Assembly: GCA_016719575.1 (NCBI GenBank)
Contig: JADJYV010000013.1
Coordinates: 62,001 to 126,000, forward strand
Length of the DNA: 64,000 nt
Source: Pseudobdellovibrionaceae bacterium
GTDB lineage: Bacteria; Bdellovibrionota; Bdellovibrionia; Bdellovibrionales; Bdellovibrionaceae
Direction of reading: 5' to 3'
In this document: piece by piece, positions 32,937 to 41,876 of the stretch
Layout of the letters: each line of letters opens with the position of its first letter
Position numbering within the stretch: position 1 is the stretch's first letter
Program-made: the position numbers and the translations under genes
The notes under the pieces: model-generated
Seen by the model: the letters and a program-made list of their open reading frames with translations, nothing else
Databases searched by the model: none
What the model was told of the DNA's origin: nothing

Positions 32937-35351
32937 CTATTTCACGATCAAGTTTAAAATTTTACCAGCTTTGTAGATGACCTTTTCCGGACTCTTTCCT
33001 GCCAACGCAGCGACGACGCCTTCTAGAGCCAGGGCAGAACTCATTGCAATCTGCTCAGACGCGTCGACAGGGGTCTCGATGGTTCCGCGCATTTTGCCAT
33101 TAACTTGAACACCAATGGTTACGCTGTTGTCGGCGATGAGTTGGTTATCATGTTTAGGCCATGGAGCCAAAGAAACAAAACCAGTTCCGCCCATTTTTTC
33201 CCAAAGCTCCTCGGCAAGATGCGGTGCAAAGGGCATCAAAAGCTGAATGAGGGGCATTAAGACAGATTTTGGCTTCAAATTCGCTTTGTAGATTTCATTT
33301 ACGAGGATCATCATTGACGAGATGGCTGTGTTGAAGCTCATATTTTCGATATCACTGGTAACTTTTTTGATAGTTTTGTGCAGCGATTTTTCTAAGTCTG
33401 GAGGAATAGCTTCTGAGTTCGCGACAACCTCTCCGTCATCGTTAATCACAAGGCGACTGACGCGATCGAGAAAACGCTTTACTCCCTCAATACCAGTTGG
33501 AGACCAGGGCTTTTCGTTTTCAAGGGGCCCCATAAAACACACAAATGTCCTAAGGGCGTCCGCACCGTAGTTTTTGCATATGTCATCAGCAGGAATAACA
33601 TTGCCTCGAGATTTGGACATTTTTTGATTGTCTTCGCCAAGGATCATTCCTTGGTGGGCGAGTTTCTTGAAGGGTTCATCGTGGGAGACAAGCCCCGCAT
33701 CAAAGAGAACCTTCATCCAAAAGCGAGAATACAGCAAGTGGCCAACCGTATGCTCTGGGCCTCCGACATAGAGATCTACCGGCATCCAATATTTTTCGGA
33801 CTCTGCTGAAAAAGCGGCAGTGTCATTATGTGGATCGATGTAACGCAAAAAGTACCAAGAGGATCCGGCCGACCCAGGCATGGTGTCGGTTTCACGAACG
33901 CCAATTTCGCCTTCTGCACCAATAAGCGATGTGCCAGGGTATTTTGTCCACTCTTTGTTGCGGGCGAGGGGAGCCTCCCCCTTGTCCGAGGGTTCGTAGT
34001 CAGCGACTTCCGGAAGAAGAACAGGAAGTTCATCAGCTGGTATTCCCTTGAGTCCCGCTTGAGGAAAGCGCACAACCGGAAAGGGTTCGCCCCAGTAGCG
34101 TTGACGACTGAAAAGCCAATCACGCAACTTGTATTGAACTTCTTTTGTTCCAAGGCTTTTTTCCTCTAAATATTTATTCATTTTCTGAATAGCTTCAGTC
34201 TTTGTCAGGCCGTTGAGAAAATCAGAATTAACTAAGGTGCCCTCTCCCTCAAAGGGTAAAGTGTCGCCGCCTGTAAGGACGCGGAGGATTGGCAGTTTAA
34301 ATTTTTCTGCGAACTCAAAATCTCGACTGTCGTGACCTGGAACCGCCATAATAGCGCCAGTTCCATAATCCATGAGAACGTAGTCTGAAATCCAGACAGG
34401 AATTTTATTTCCGGTGATTGGATGTAAAGCAAAGGCGCCAGTGAAGACGCCAGATTTATCAATATTGGTCTTTCGATCCACTTCAGATTTTTTTGCGGAC
34501 GCAGTGATGTAATCATTGATCGTCGCGGAGCGATCTGAGCTTGTGATTTGGGTGACGAGAGGGTGCTCCGGAGCTAAAACCATAAAGGTCACGCCGAACA
34601 AAGTGTCGGGGCGGGTGGTGAAAACTTCGAAAGTTTTTTTAGTGCCGTCAATTTGGAAGGTAACGCGGGCTCCTTCGCTTTTGCCGATCCAATTGCGTTG
34701 TCCTTCTTTGGTGCGCGCTGGCCAATCAACCCTATCGAGACCTTCCAAAAGGCGTTCGGCATAATCAGTGATCTTCAGCATCCACTGCTTCATTGGCACT
34801 CGAACCACGGGATGACCACCGCGTTCTGATTTGCCATCGACGATTTCGTCATTTGCCAAAACTGTCTTTAGAGCTGGGCACCAGTTCACGGGAACTTCTT
34901 TTTGGTAGGCAAGTCCACGCTCCAATAGTTTTAAGAAAATAAACTGAGTCCATTTATAGTACTTCGGATCCGCTGTTGAAATCTCACGACTCCAATCAAA
35001 ACTAAACCCGAAAGACCGAAGGGTGTGACGGAAGCTGTCAATTGCTTTTTCGGTTGTAATCGCCGGGTGAATACCCGTTTGAATAGCGTATTGCTCAGCC
35101 GGCAGTCCAAAAGCGTCGTATCCCATAGGATGGAGAACATTGAATCCGGTCGCTCGTTTGTAGCGAGAAATGATGTCAGCGGGTGTGTACGAGGCAATGT
35201 GTCCGACATGAAGGCCGGAACCTGAGGGATAAGGAAACATGTCGAGCGCGTAGTACTTAGGCTTGTTAGAAACATTGAGGGCGCGAAAGGCTCCTTGTTC
35301 TTCCCATTTTTTTTGCCATTTTTTTTCGTATTCGGTGTGATTCAATGTCAT
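32937..35351 (-). CDS. leuS: Leucyl-tRNA synthetase
   Basis: An 804-residue class I synthetase that charges tRNA-Leu. The HIGH-type motif is H-V-G-H-I, preceded by M-F-P-Y-P-S-G-S-G-L. The CP1 editing domain shows the T-T-R-P-D-T-L-F-G motif and the D-Y-G-T-G-A-I-M-A-V-P-G-H-D-x-R-D motif. The KMSKS motif is exact (Q-K-M-S-K-S-R-G-N). The anticodon-binding and C-terminal domains are complete. ATG with GAGGG upstream. Confidence 0.97.
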   Translation of the reverse strand: MTLNHTEYEKKWQKKWEEQGAFRALNVSNKPKYYALDMFPYPSGSGLHVGHIASYTPADIISRYKRATGFNVLHPMGYDAFGLPAEQYAIQTGIHPAITTEKAIDSFRHTLRSFGFSFDWSREISTADPKYYKWTQFIFLKLLERGLAYQKEVPVNWCPALKTVLANDEIVDGKSERGGHPVVRVPMKQWMLKITDYAERLLEGLDRVDWPARTKEGQRNWIGKSEGARVTFQIDGTKKTFEVFTTRPDTLFGVTFMVLAPEHPLVTQITSSDRSATINDYITASAKKSEVDRKTNIDKSGVFTGAFALHPITGNKIPVWISDYVLMDYGTGAIMAVPGHDSRDFEFAEKFKLPILRVLTGGDTLPFEGEGTLVNSDFLNGLTKTEAIQKMNKYLEEKSLGTKEVQYKLRDWLFSRQRYWGEPFPVVRFPQAGLKGIPADELPVLLPEVADYEPSDKGEAPLARNKEWTKYPGTSLIGAEGEIGVRETDTMPGSAGSSWYFLRYIDPHNDTAAFSAESEKYWMPVDLYVGGPEHTVGHLLYSRFWMKVLFDAGLVSHDEPFKKLAHQGMILGEDNQKMSKSRGNVIPADDICKNYGADALRTFVCFMGPLENEKPWSPTGIEGVKRFLDRVSRLVINDDGEVVANSEAIPPDLEKSLHKTIKKVTSDIENMSFNTAISSMMILVNEIYKANLKPKSVLMPLIQLLMPFAPHLAEELWEKMGGTGFVSLAPWPKHDNQLIADNSVTIGVQVNGKMRGTIETPVDASEQIAMSSALALEGVVAALAGKSPEKVIYKAGKILNLIVK

Positions 35352-35542
35352 GAAACCCTCTTCTAAAAGATGTGGAAATGAATAGCCAAGATTAGCGGAT
35401 CTTTCAATAAAAATGGACTACAAAACGAGCAAAATTTTCCTGGACCTTTTGATCCTCCCATGACCTAGACCAGAGGAGAGAAATGCAGCATTCTTGAGCT
35501 TCTATTCGGAGAAATTCTCTAGTCGCGCTAAACTCGAAGAAT

Positions 35543-36547
35543 ATGGCACGTGACGGATTTGTGAAAGATCCTAAGGATCGCAAAATTCTTGTAGTCGATG
35601 ACGATACTGATAGCCGAGAGATTATTCTCGAGCCGCTGCGTTGGGAGCACTACGATGCCCGTGGGGTGGCCTCAGGCACTGAGGCACTCAAGTTGATGGA
35701 GGCATGGGTACCAAATGTTATCATCTTAGATTGGATGATACCCGGGATTTCTGGAATTCAGGTTCTACAGATGGTGCGTGCACAGCATCCACATGTTTCT
35801 TGCATATTTATATCCGGAAACTCGAGTACAGAGTCCATTATCGAAGCTCTCGATTCGGGCGCAGACGATTATATTATAAAACCCTTTGTGCCGTTAGAGC
35901 TGCTCGCTCGGATACGAACTCACTTTCGTATCAGGGACTTGCATGCACAATTACTTTATGCCAATGAAAAGCTCAAAGAACTCGTCGACACCGATGATTT
36001 AACCGGCCTTTTCAATATGCGTTCTTTATACCAACGATTGGATTTTGAACTTGAGCGCGGCAAGCGTTTCGGTCGAGATGTCTGCGTCGTCATGATGGAT
36101 ATGGACTATTTTAAGACAGTGAACGACGGTCACGATCACCTGTTTGGAAGCTTTGTTTTATCTGAAATCGGTAAAATTGTCAAAATCAACACAAGAAACA
36201 TCGACATTCCTGCGCGTTACGGTGGTGATGAGTTCTTGGTGGTTCTTTCTGAAGTGGACAATCGCGGCGCTATGCTATTCTGCGAGCGACTTCGAACCGC
36301 AATCGAGATGCGAACCTTCACAAGTGGTGAGGACTCTATCAATTTAACAATTTCTCTTGGCTTTGCTATCACTGTTCCTGGAGAAAACATCACTGCTCGT
36401 GAGTTAGTTCGTAGGGCTGATCATGCGCTTTATGAGGCTAAACGCGGTGGGCGTAATCAGACTCGATTTTACACTCCAGAAACGGACAAAGTTCGTGAGC
36501 TTCGCCCCAAGACGGCTCCTCCGAACAAAAAAGTTGCAGGCGGGTGA
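35543..36547 (+). CDS. Response regulator with GGDEF (diguanylate cyclase) domain
   Basis: 334 residues. Residues about 15-130 are a receiver domain (V-D-D-D at the acidic pocket, phosphoacceptor Asp in I-I-L-D-W-M, conserved Lys in Y-I-I-K-P-F). A coiled-coil linker follows, then a GGDEF domain from D-D-L-T-G-L-F-N. The active site R-Y-G-G-D-E-F is intact, and an RxxD inhibitory site (R-N-I-D) lies five residues before it, so it should make c-di-GMP from GTP with product feedback. In Bdellovibrio diguanylate cyclases control predation and gliding; which one this corresponds to is not clear. The cognate kinase is not adjacent. Confidence 0.93.
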   Translation: MARDGFVKDPKDRKILVVDDDTDSREIILEPLRWEHYDARGVASGTEALKLMEAWVPNVIILDWMIPGISGIQVLQMVRAQHPHVSCIFISGNSSTESIIEALDSGADDYIIKPFVPLELLARIRTHFRIRDLHAQLLYANEKLKELVDTDDLTGLFNMRSLYQRLDFELERGKRFGRDVCVVMMDMDYFKTVNDGHDHLFGSFVLSEIGKIVKINTRNIDIPARYGGDEFLVVLSEVDNRGAMLFCERLRTAIEMRTFTSGEDSINLTISLGFAITVPGENITARELVRRADHALYEAKRGGRNQTRFYTPETDKVRELRPKTAPPNKKVAGG

Positions 36548-36588
36548 TTCTCGTTGACTGCGGGCTTCGAATTTAAGAAAAAGCTTCT

Positions 36589-37614
36589 ATGACAATTAAC
36601 TCAACCTCTTCAAGACCCGGATCACGTGGACGGGCGGCTTGGATCTCACTTTCGGCAAGTACTGTTATTTTTTCAATGAAAGTGGGGGCCTACTATTTGA
36701 CGCATTCGACAGCGGTATTGTCGGATGCCCTTGAGAGTACGGTGAATGTAGTAGCAGCTTTTGCGGCCCTGGTTGTTTTGAAGATTGCCTCTCAGCCTGC
36801 AGATCGAGAACATCCTTACGGTCATGGTAAGCTAGAATATTTTTCAGCGGCCTTTGAGGGCGGGCTAATATTTTTTGCGGCCCTGATGATTATTCGAGAA
36901 TCTATCGATGCCCTTTTTCAGGGGAGAACTTCTCATCAACTCGAATCAGGAATTATCGTCGTTGGAGCGGCCGCTGTTTTTAATCTTGCATTGGGTATTT
37001 ATTTAAAAAAAGTCGGAGAGCGTGAAAAATCAGAGGCTTTGAAGGCAAGCGGTGCTCACGTTATTTCGGATGTTTGGACAACAGTTGGAGTGATTGTTGG
37101 AATAGGTCTTGTTTTAGTGACAGGACTTCAGTGGATTGATCCAGTTGTCGCGATTGCCGTCGCCTTAAACTTAGCACATGAGGGTTACAAAATCGTGCGA
37201 AAATCTGGAGGCAGCTTACTTGATGAAGTCGATCGTGATGTATTGAGCGATTTGGCGGAGTGTCTGCAAAGAAACCGAGCTCCAGGAATTATTGACATTC
37301 ATCATTTGAAAATAATTCGTTCAGGGAGATTTCATCATGTGGATGCTCATTTGGTGATTCCCGAGTTTTGGAATATTTCTGAGGCGCATGGGGCCTGCCA
37401 CAGTTTTGAGAGTCAAGTCGTTGAGGATTATGCTTTTGATGGAGAAATTGCCTTTCATTTGGATCCTTGCAAGCGTGCTTACTGCGTTTCATGTAAAATG
37501 GCCGACTGCCAGGTTCGTCGGGGCACTTTTGTCAAACAACCACCCTTTAGCGTCGAGTCTTTAATTTCGGATCCCCAACCGCCTAGTGAAACTTCTGAAA
37601 GTATCTATGGCTGA
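36589..37614 (+). CDS. Cation diffusion facilitator family metal transporter
   Basis: A 341-residue inner-membrane metal/proton antiporter. Helices fill residues about 15-210. S-D-A-L-E-S-T is the family S-D-x-x-H/D-x site (Glu replaces the usual His), H-P-Y-G-H-G-K-L-E is the invariant loop, and G-A-H-V-I-S-D-V-W-T-T-V is the second metal half-site. The C-terminal cytoplasmic domain ends in an unusual cysteine cluster, C-x4-C-x2-C-x4-C (C-K-R-A-Y-C-V-S-C-K-M-A-D-C), suited to metal binding. The metal (Fe, Zn or Mn) is not decidable. The trmB start lies inside its last codons. Confidence 0.9.
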   Translation: MTINSTSSRPGSRGRAAWISLSASTVIFSMKVGAYYLTHSTAVLSDALESTVNVVAAFAALVVLKIASQPADREHPYGHGKLEYFSAAFEGGLIFFAALMIIRESIDALFQGRTSHQLESGIIVVGAAAVFNLALGIYLKKVGEREKSEALKASGAHVISDVWTTVGVIVGIGLVLVTGLQWIDPVVAIAVALNLAHEGYKIVRKSGGSLLDEVDRDVLSDLAECLQRNRAPGIIDIHHLKIIRSGRFHHVDAHLVIPEFWNISEAHGACHSFESQVVEDYAFDGEIAFHLDPCKRAYCVSCKMADCQVRRGTFVKQPPFSVESLISDPQPPSETSESIYG

Positions 37615-38305
37615 AAACTTTTATCGACCTCGAATTAATCTGACCCGCACGTTGCCCGTGCAAAATGCCTATACTCTCGCTCTTGATGGCGAGTTCTCTC
37701 ATGTCGCATTCAACGAAGAGAGAGCCCCATTAAACAAAGGAAAGTGGCGTAGTGATGTTTTCAAAGTGGCAGATGGGACACCACTTGATGTTGAAATTGG
37801 AACAGGAGCCGGGACACATTTCGCTCATTATGCTAATAGCCACCCGACGCGTCTGATCGTTGGGCTTGAATTAAAGTACAAGCCGCTCATTCAGTCTATT
37901 CGACGAGCCGTCAAAGGCGGAAGCAAGAATGCAGCGATTGCTCGATACCACGCATTCAATTTGGATGAGCTTTTTACTGATGCAGAGATCAATGATGTTT
38001 TTATACACTTTCCAGATCCATGGACTAGCCCAAAGAAGCCCAAAAACAGAGTTGTCAGTCGTCGTATTTTAGACGGTATTTATGATATGCAGCGATCAGG
38101 ATCTATTTTAGACTTTAAAACGGACTCTCGCGACTATTTTTTGTGGGCTCTCGAAGAAATTAAAGCGAGTCGCTATAAGGTAGTTTTTCAAACCTTGAAT
38201 CTCCACAATTCAGAAATGAAAGATGAAAATTTTATTACGACCTTTGAGCGTATTTTTATAAATCAAGGAATTGAAATTAATTTCATTCGCCTTTTAAAAG
38301 AGTAG
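37607..38305 (+). CDS. trmB: tRNA (guanine-N7)-methyltransferase
   Basis: A 232-residue SAM enzyme that makes 7-methylguanosine at tRNA position 46. Motifs are V-E-I-G-T-G-A-G-T-H-F (SAM motif I), G-L-E-L-K-Y-K-P with the acidic ribose contact, and I-H-F-P-D-P-W-T-S-P-K-K-P-K-N-R, the TrmB signature with the catalytic Asp, followed by D-F-K-T-D-S-R-D-Y. The N-terminal 40 residues precede the usual core. ATG 37607 is preferred; GTG 37586 in frame would extend further into the CDF gene. Confidence 0.93.
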   Translation: MAENFYRPRINLTRTLPVQNAYTLALDGEFSHVAFNEERAPLNKGKWRSDVFKVADGTPLDVEIGTGAGTHFAHYANSHPTRLIVGLELKYKPLIQSIRRAVKGGSKNAAIARYHAFNLDELFTDAEINDVFIHFPDPWTSPKKPKNRVVSRRILDGIYDMQRSGSILDFKTDSRDYFLWALEEIKASRYKVVFQTLNLHNSEMKDENFITTFERIFINQGIEINFIRLLKE

Positions 38306-38314
38306 CAAAGATAG

Positions 38315-38602
38315 ATGCCACGGATTTCTTTTAAAAAAAGTCGGCCCTCATTAGAAGTTCCAGCAGGAACAAATCTGATGCGTTGCTTGATAGGTGCGGG
38401 TTTGCCGGTGGCTTCATCATGCAACTCCGAAGGCGTTTGTGCCAAATGCGGCATACGTATTTTGGAAGGAATGCAGAATCTATCGTCACCCAATGTCACC
38501 GAGATTTTTCTGAAAGAAAAAAACAATATCGGGGGCGAAATCCGTATTAGTTGTCAAACTCAAGTCTTGGGTGATATTCTCGTCGACGCCAGTTATTGGT
38601 GA
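38315..38602 (+). CDS. 2Fe-2S ferredoxin
   Basis: A 95-residue plant-type [2Fe-2S] electron carrier. The cluster ligands are C-N-S-E-G-V-C-A-K-C (C-x5-C-x2-C) and a fourth cysteine in R-I-S-C-Q-T-Q. It is shorter than classic ferredoxins and resembles the adrenodoxin-like or generic single-domain form. It lies ten bases after trmB and 12 bases before trxB, so it may serve a reductase encoded in the same unit. Confidence 0.9.
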   Translation: MPRISFKKSRPSLEVPAGTNLMRCLIGAGLPVASSCNSEGVCAKCGIRILEGMQNLSSPNVTEIFLKEKNNIGGEIRISCQTQVLGDILVDASYW

Positions 38603-38614
38603 ATGGGGTGATTT

Positions 38615-39550
38615 GTGGATCAAAAAATTGAAAATCTGATTATTATTGGTTCTGGACCCGCGGGGCTAACATCGGCGATTTACTCTGCTCGAGCTCGATT
38701 AGAGCCACTGATGATTGAGGGCGAGGAAGCAGGTGGGCAGTTGATGATTACGACTGAGGTTGAAAATTATCCTGGCTTTGAGCATGGCATTACCGGACCT
38801 GAGCTCATTGCGGTCATCAGAAAACAGGCCGAGAGATTTGGGACACGTTTTATTACTCGCAACGTAACGAAAGTGGATTTTTCACAGCGTCCGTTTAAAG
38901 TTTGGGTTGGTGAAAAGTTATACCTTTCAAAATCTATTATCGTTTCAACTGGGGCAAGTGCTCAATATTTGGGTCTGCCATCAGAAAAACAGTATTTGAG
39001 TCGCGGCGTTTCGGCATGTGCGACATGTGACGGAGCTTTTTTTCGTGATATGGTGGTAGGCGTTGTCGGAGGTGGCGACACGGCCATGGAAGAGGCGCAA
39101 TTTCTTACTCGCTTCGCAAAGAAAGTTTATGTGATTCATCGCCGTGATCATTTTAGAGCCTCGAAAATTATGGCAGAAAGAACGGTTCAGCACCCCAAGA
39201 TTGAGGTGCTATGGAATAGTGAAGTTTCTGAGGTTCTCGGCGACGGAAAAAATGTGACCGGTGTGAAGGTTAAGAACACTCAAGAAGGCTCGACAAAAGA
39301 CCTGACAATGCAGGGACTTTTTATAGCAATTGGACACAAACCAAATACAAGCCTATTCAAAGGTCTATTGGATATGAATGAGACCGGGTACTTGGTGACC
39401 AAGGCCAATAGTACGTATACAAATATTGAAGGAGTCTTTGCTGCTGGGGACGTGCAGGATCATGTATATCGCCAAGCAATTACTGCTGCGGGAACGGGTT
39501 GTATGGCTGCTATTGACTGTGAAAGATGGTTAGACGGCCAAGAGCACTAA
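38615..39550 (+). CDS. trxB: Thioredoxin reductase
   Basis: A 311-residue FAD- and NADPH-dependent flavoprotein. The FAD-binding G-S-G-P-A-G-L-T-S-A and E-N-Y-P-G-F motifs are followed by the redox-active C-A-T-C-D-G, then the NADPH-binding G-G-G-D-T-A-M-E-E-A and H-R-R-D-H-F-R-A, and the C-terminal F-A-A-G-D-V FAD motif. It keeps thioredoxin reduced. GTG start with GGGGTGA upstream. An alternative acceptor for such a reductase next to a ferredoxin would be that protein, though TrxB-type enzymes normally do not use it. Confidence 0.95.
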   Translation: MDQKIENLIIIGSGPAGLTSAIYSARARLEPLMIEGEEAGGQLMITTEVENYPGFEHGITGPELIAVIRKQAERFGTRFITRNVTKVDFSQRPFKVWVGEKLYLSKSIIVSTGASAQYLGLPSEKQYLSRGVSACATCDGAFFRDMVVGVVGGGDTAMEEAQFLTRFAKKVYVIHRRDHFRASKIMAERTVQHPKIEVLWNSEVSEVLGDGKNVTGVKVKNTQEGSTKDLTMQGLFIAIGHKPNTSLFKGLLDMNETGYLVTKANSTYTNIEGVFAAGDVQDHVYRQAITAAGTGCMAAIDCERWLDGQEH

Positions 39551-39578
39551 AGAAAAATTGGGCGGATAAACTGAATAT

Positions 39579-40079
39579 ATGAAAAATAATAAGAAGATCA
39601 ACACCAAGGACCTTATTAGCAAGATCGAAAAAGTAACGAAGGCCAGGATCGCAAGTCAGCCGGTGGTTTCTTTAGCCGACTTTCGTGATGCCGCCAAAAA
39701 AGAAAATCCAAGAGTCATTCTTGTTATCGAAGACGATGAGACCATGCGCTTAGCGCTCAAAAGAATTTTTGAGAGCGAGGGGTATATCACCAAGCTTGCG
39801 GCAGACGCGACAGCACTGTCTGAGGTTCTCGACGACACACCGATTGATTTAATTCTAATGGATGTGGGACTTCCCTGGGTGAATGGCTTTGAACTCGCGC
39901 AGCTCTTAAAAGAGAACAAAGATCTTAAGGCAATACCGCTCGTGTTTGTTTCAGGAAAAGCAACGGATGAGGATATGAAAAAGGCCTTTGAAATCGGCGC
40001 TGATGATTATGTTAAAAAGCCATTTGATGTCGAGAAGCTGCGAAAAACTGTTCGAACTTTGTTAAAGCTTAACGAGTAG
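39579..40079 (+). CDS. Single-domain response regulator
   Basis: 166 residues: a charged 45-residue N-terminal tail followed by a CheY-like receiver domain. The acidic pocket is I-E-D-D-E, the phosphoacceptor Asp lies in I-L-M-D-V-G-L-P, the Thr/Ser site in V-F-V-S-G-K, and the conserved Lys in Y-V-K-K-P-F. There is no output domain, so it probably signals by protein contact. It follows trxB by 28 bases; the cognate kinase is not in the window. Confidence 0.92.
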   Translation: MKNNKKINTKDLISKIEKVTKARIASQPVVSLADFRDAAKKENPRVILVIEDDETMRLALKRIFESEGYITKLAADATALSEVLDDTPIDLILMDVGLPWVNGFELAQLLKENKDLKAIPLVFVSGKATDEDMKKAFEIGADDYVKKPFDVEKLRKTVRTLLKLNE

Positions 40080-40083
40080 TTTT

Positions 40084-41022
40084 TTATTTTGCGACATAGA
40101 TAAACTGCGGCGCGCTGAGCATGTTGTCGATGTCGACGGCAGCGCCTCCAAGGATAGTCCCAGACGCGGTCGTGCCATTAAAACTGATTTCAACGACATG
40201 ATTTAAAACAGAATCAAGGGCTAAAACATTGCCATTTGCTCGAACGGCAAGGCCTGTTGGCGATGATAAGACGGAAGGGCTACTATAACTCCATTCGACC
40301 GTTGATAGATTTGCAGAGTACTTTCGGATAGTGTCTGTAGTTCCACTCCAGGAGGCAACAATGCCACCGTCCGGCGTCGAGCGGCAGTCTGGCGCGTCAG
40401 TTGTGCTCGCAATTCCAGATGATACTGTGGCTACTTGTGTGCCGCTAGCATCATAGGTACGAACAACATCTGAGCCCGTCGAACAATGAACGAATCCGCC
40501 ACCGGTCATAGCGTCGATGCCACTACCTGTTGTCTGAAGTGCTTTTGGCCATGAACCGGCAGTCGTGCGGTAGCCAACGGAGTCAAATTTTTCGACGTTG
40601 TTTGTTTCAACAACGACGGTTTCGCCAGAAGTGAGGTAAGCGACCCCCCGAATTGTACCAGTAAAATTAGTGGCATCTTTAATAAATTGTCTACTTGAAA
40701 GATCTGATTTTTTTATTGCCATCACCCGGTCCGGCGAACCATCCACAGCTATAAGAATTTCGCCAGTGACAGTGTTTTCAGAGATTCCAGTAAGAGCCTC
40801 GCCGTTGACCGTTGAAATTTCGTAAAGAACACTTTTGAAAACTCCCGTTGAGTCGAAAAGCAAAACTGTGTCGGCACCTTGATTTGAAATGATTATGTCT
40901 CCGGATGAAACAACGACGGAGGTGCTTTCGCTTTCTTCACTAACAGCCTTTGGCTGGCAACCTATTGCAATTGCCAGTACAAATAAAACAAATATTTTAA
41001 ATCCAATCACGTACTGTTTCAT
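40084..41022 (-). CDS. Lipoprotein with beta-propeller-like repeats
   Basis: 312 residues. The signal peptide ends in a lipobox (A-I-A-I-G-C-Q), so the protein should be lipid-anchored. The rest is a run of about 40-50-residue beta units with recurring phrases such as G-D-I-I-I-S-N-Q-G-A-D-T, V-T-G-E-I-L-I-A-V-D, and G-N-V-L-A-L-D-S-V-L-N-H-V-V-E-I-S, the pattern of NHL/SMP-30-like propellers. It is Ser/Thr-rich. The ligand is unknown. AAGGAGA precedes the start. Confidence 0.8.
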   Translation of the reverse strand: MKQYVIGFKIFVLFVLAIAIGCQPKAVSEESESTSVVVSSGDIIISNQGADTVLLFDSTGVFKSVLYEISTVNGEALTGISENTVTGEILIAVDGSPDRVMAIKKSDLSSRQFIKDATNFTGTIRGVAYLTSGETVVVETNNVEKFDSVGYRTTAGSWPKALQTTGSGIDAMTGGGFVHCSTGSDVVRTYDASGTQVATVSSGIASTTDAPDCRSTPDGGIVASWSGTTDTIRKYSANLSTVEWSYSSPSVLSSPTGLAVRANGNVLALDSVLNHVVEISFNGTTASGTILGGAAVDIDNMLSAPQFIYVAK

Positions 41023-41246
41023 GACGTCTCCTTCTACATGGTGACTATGGTCCTAATCGGCATTTTATTGAAAAACCTTTAAGCACTTTTTAAGAAATTC
41101 GCTCTCGATGGTTTTGTCGAACAGACTCGATAAAAGTGTGTCTCGACTTAAATCGAAAATAAGCATTCGGTGTTAAGATTTGAGACAGTTGATCCGAAAA
41201 TAGACTTGTCGTTATTGGCTAATAATTTTTAGTTAGAGGTCTTATT

Positions 41247-41876
41247 TTGACGAGCATACTGCTTTCTATTTTTAGCATTTTTGCCGGGATATTTTTGATG
41301 TCGTCAGAATCATTGGGACAAGCACAGGCCTATAAATCTTCTAAAATTCAGCTTTTTCAGGTTAACTACTCAGGTGAAAAAAATAAATCCTTTGCTGATG
41401 GTGGTATTGGTTTCGGTCTTGAGATTCAATCAGATTTTGGTCGTTCGTGGGGTAGAGTTTATGGTAAAACCCGTGGGACCCTGGCTTCAGGTCGACAGTC
41501 CTTTTTAGATGGAGCTAGTCAGGTTAACTGCAATTATACCTTTTACCAGGGGCAATTTGAGCTTGGCCTTGTGCTAATGCCAATTCCTGGTCGTGAAAAG
41601 GGGATGAATGTTTTTGTGTCTGGCGCTGGAACGCTGGGGTATAACTGGCTTTCGCTAACATCGTCGACAACGCTTAGTCAATTAAAGCCCAGTGATTCGG
41701 CTTCGAGTTTAGGTTATGTCACAGGTGTCGGTGTTGAATGGACTCTCGGCAAGGCGCTCGGAAAAAAACATATGTTAACCGGTGAAATTAATTACCGGGT
41801 AGACCGAACCAATCTAGCAGGACAAAGTGAATTCAACTTGACAGGTCTTTCGATACATTTTGGTTATGGTTGGTAA
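41247..41876 (+). CDS. Outer-membrane beta-barrel protein
   Basis: 209 residues with a signal peptide (L-L-S-I-F-S-I-F-A-G-I-F-L-M-S-S-E-S-L-G-Q-A/Q). The mature part alternates polar and hydrophobic residues in about eight strands, with Gly-rich turns (D-G-G-I-G-F-G-L-E-I, G-T-L-G-Y-N-W-L-S-L) and ends on an aromatic strand (G-L-S-I-H-F-G-Y-G-W), as is needed for outer-membrane insertion. It is an eight-strand OmpA/OmpW-sized barrel, family not resolved. TTG start with AGAGGT upstream. It ends one base before the convergent PilZ gene. Confidence 0.8.
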   Translation: MTSILLSIFSIFAGIFLMSSESLGQAQAYKSSKIQLFQVNYSGEKNKSFADGGIGFGLEIQSDFGRSWGRVYGKTRGTLASGRQSFLDGASQVNCNYTFYQGQFELGLVLMPIPGREKGMNVFVSGAGTLGYNWLSLTSSTTLSQLKPSDSASSLGYVTGVGVEWTLGKALGKKHMLTGEINYRVDRTNLAGQSEFNLTGLSIHFGYGW

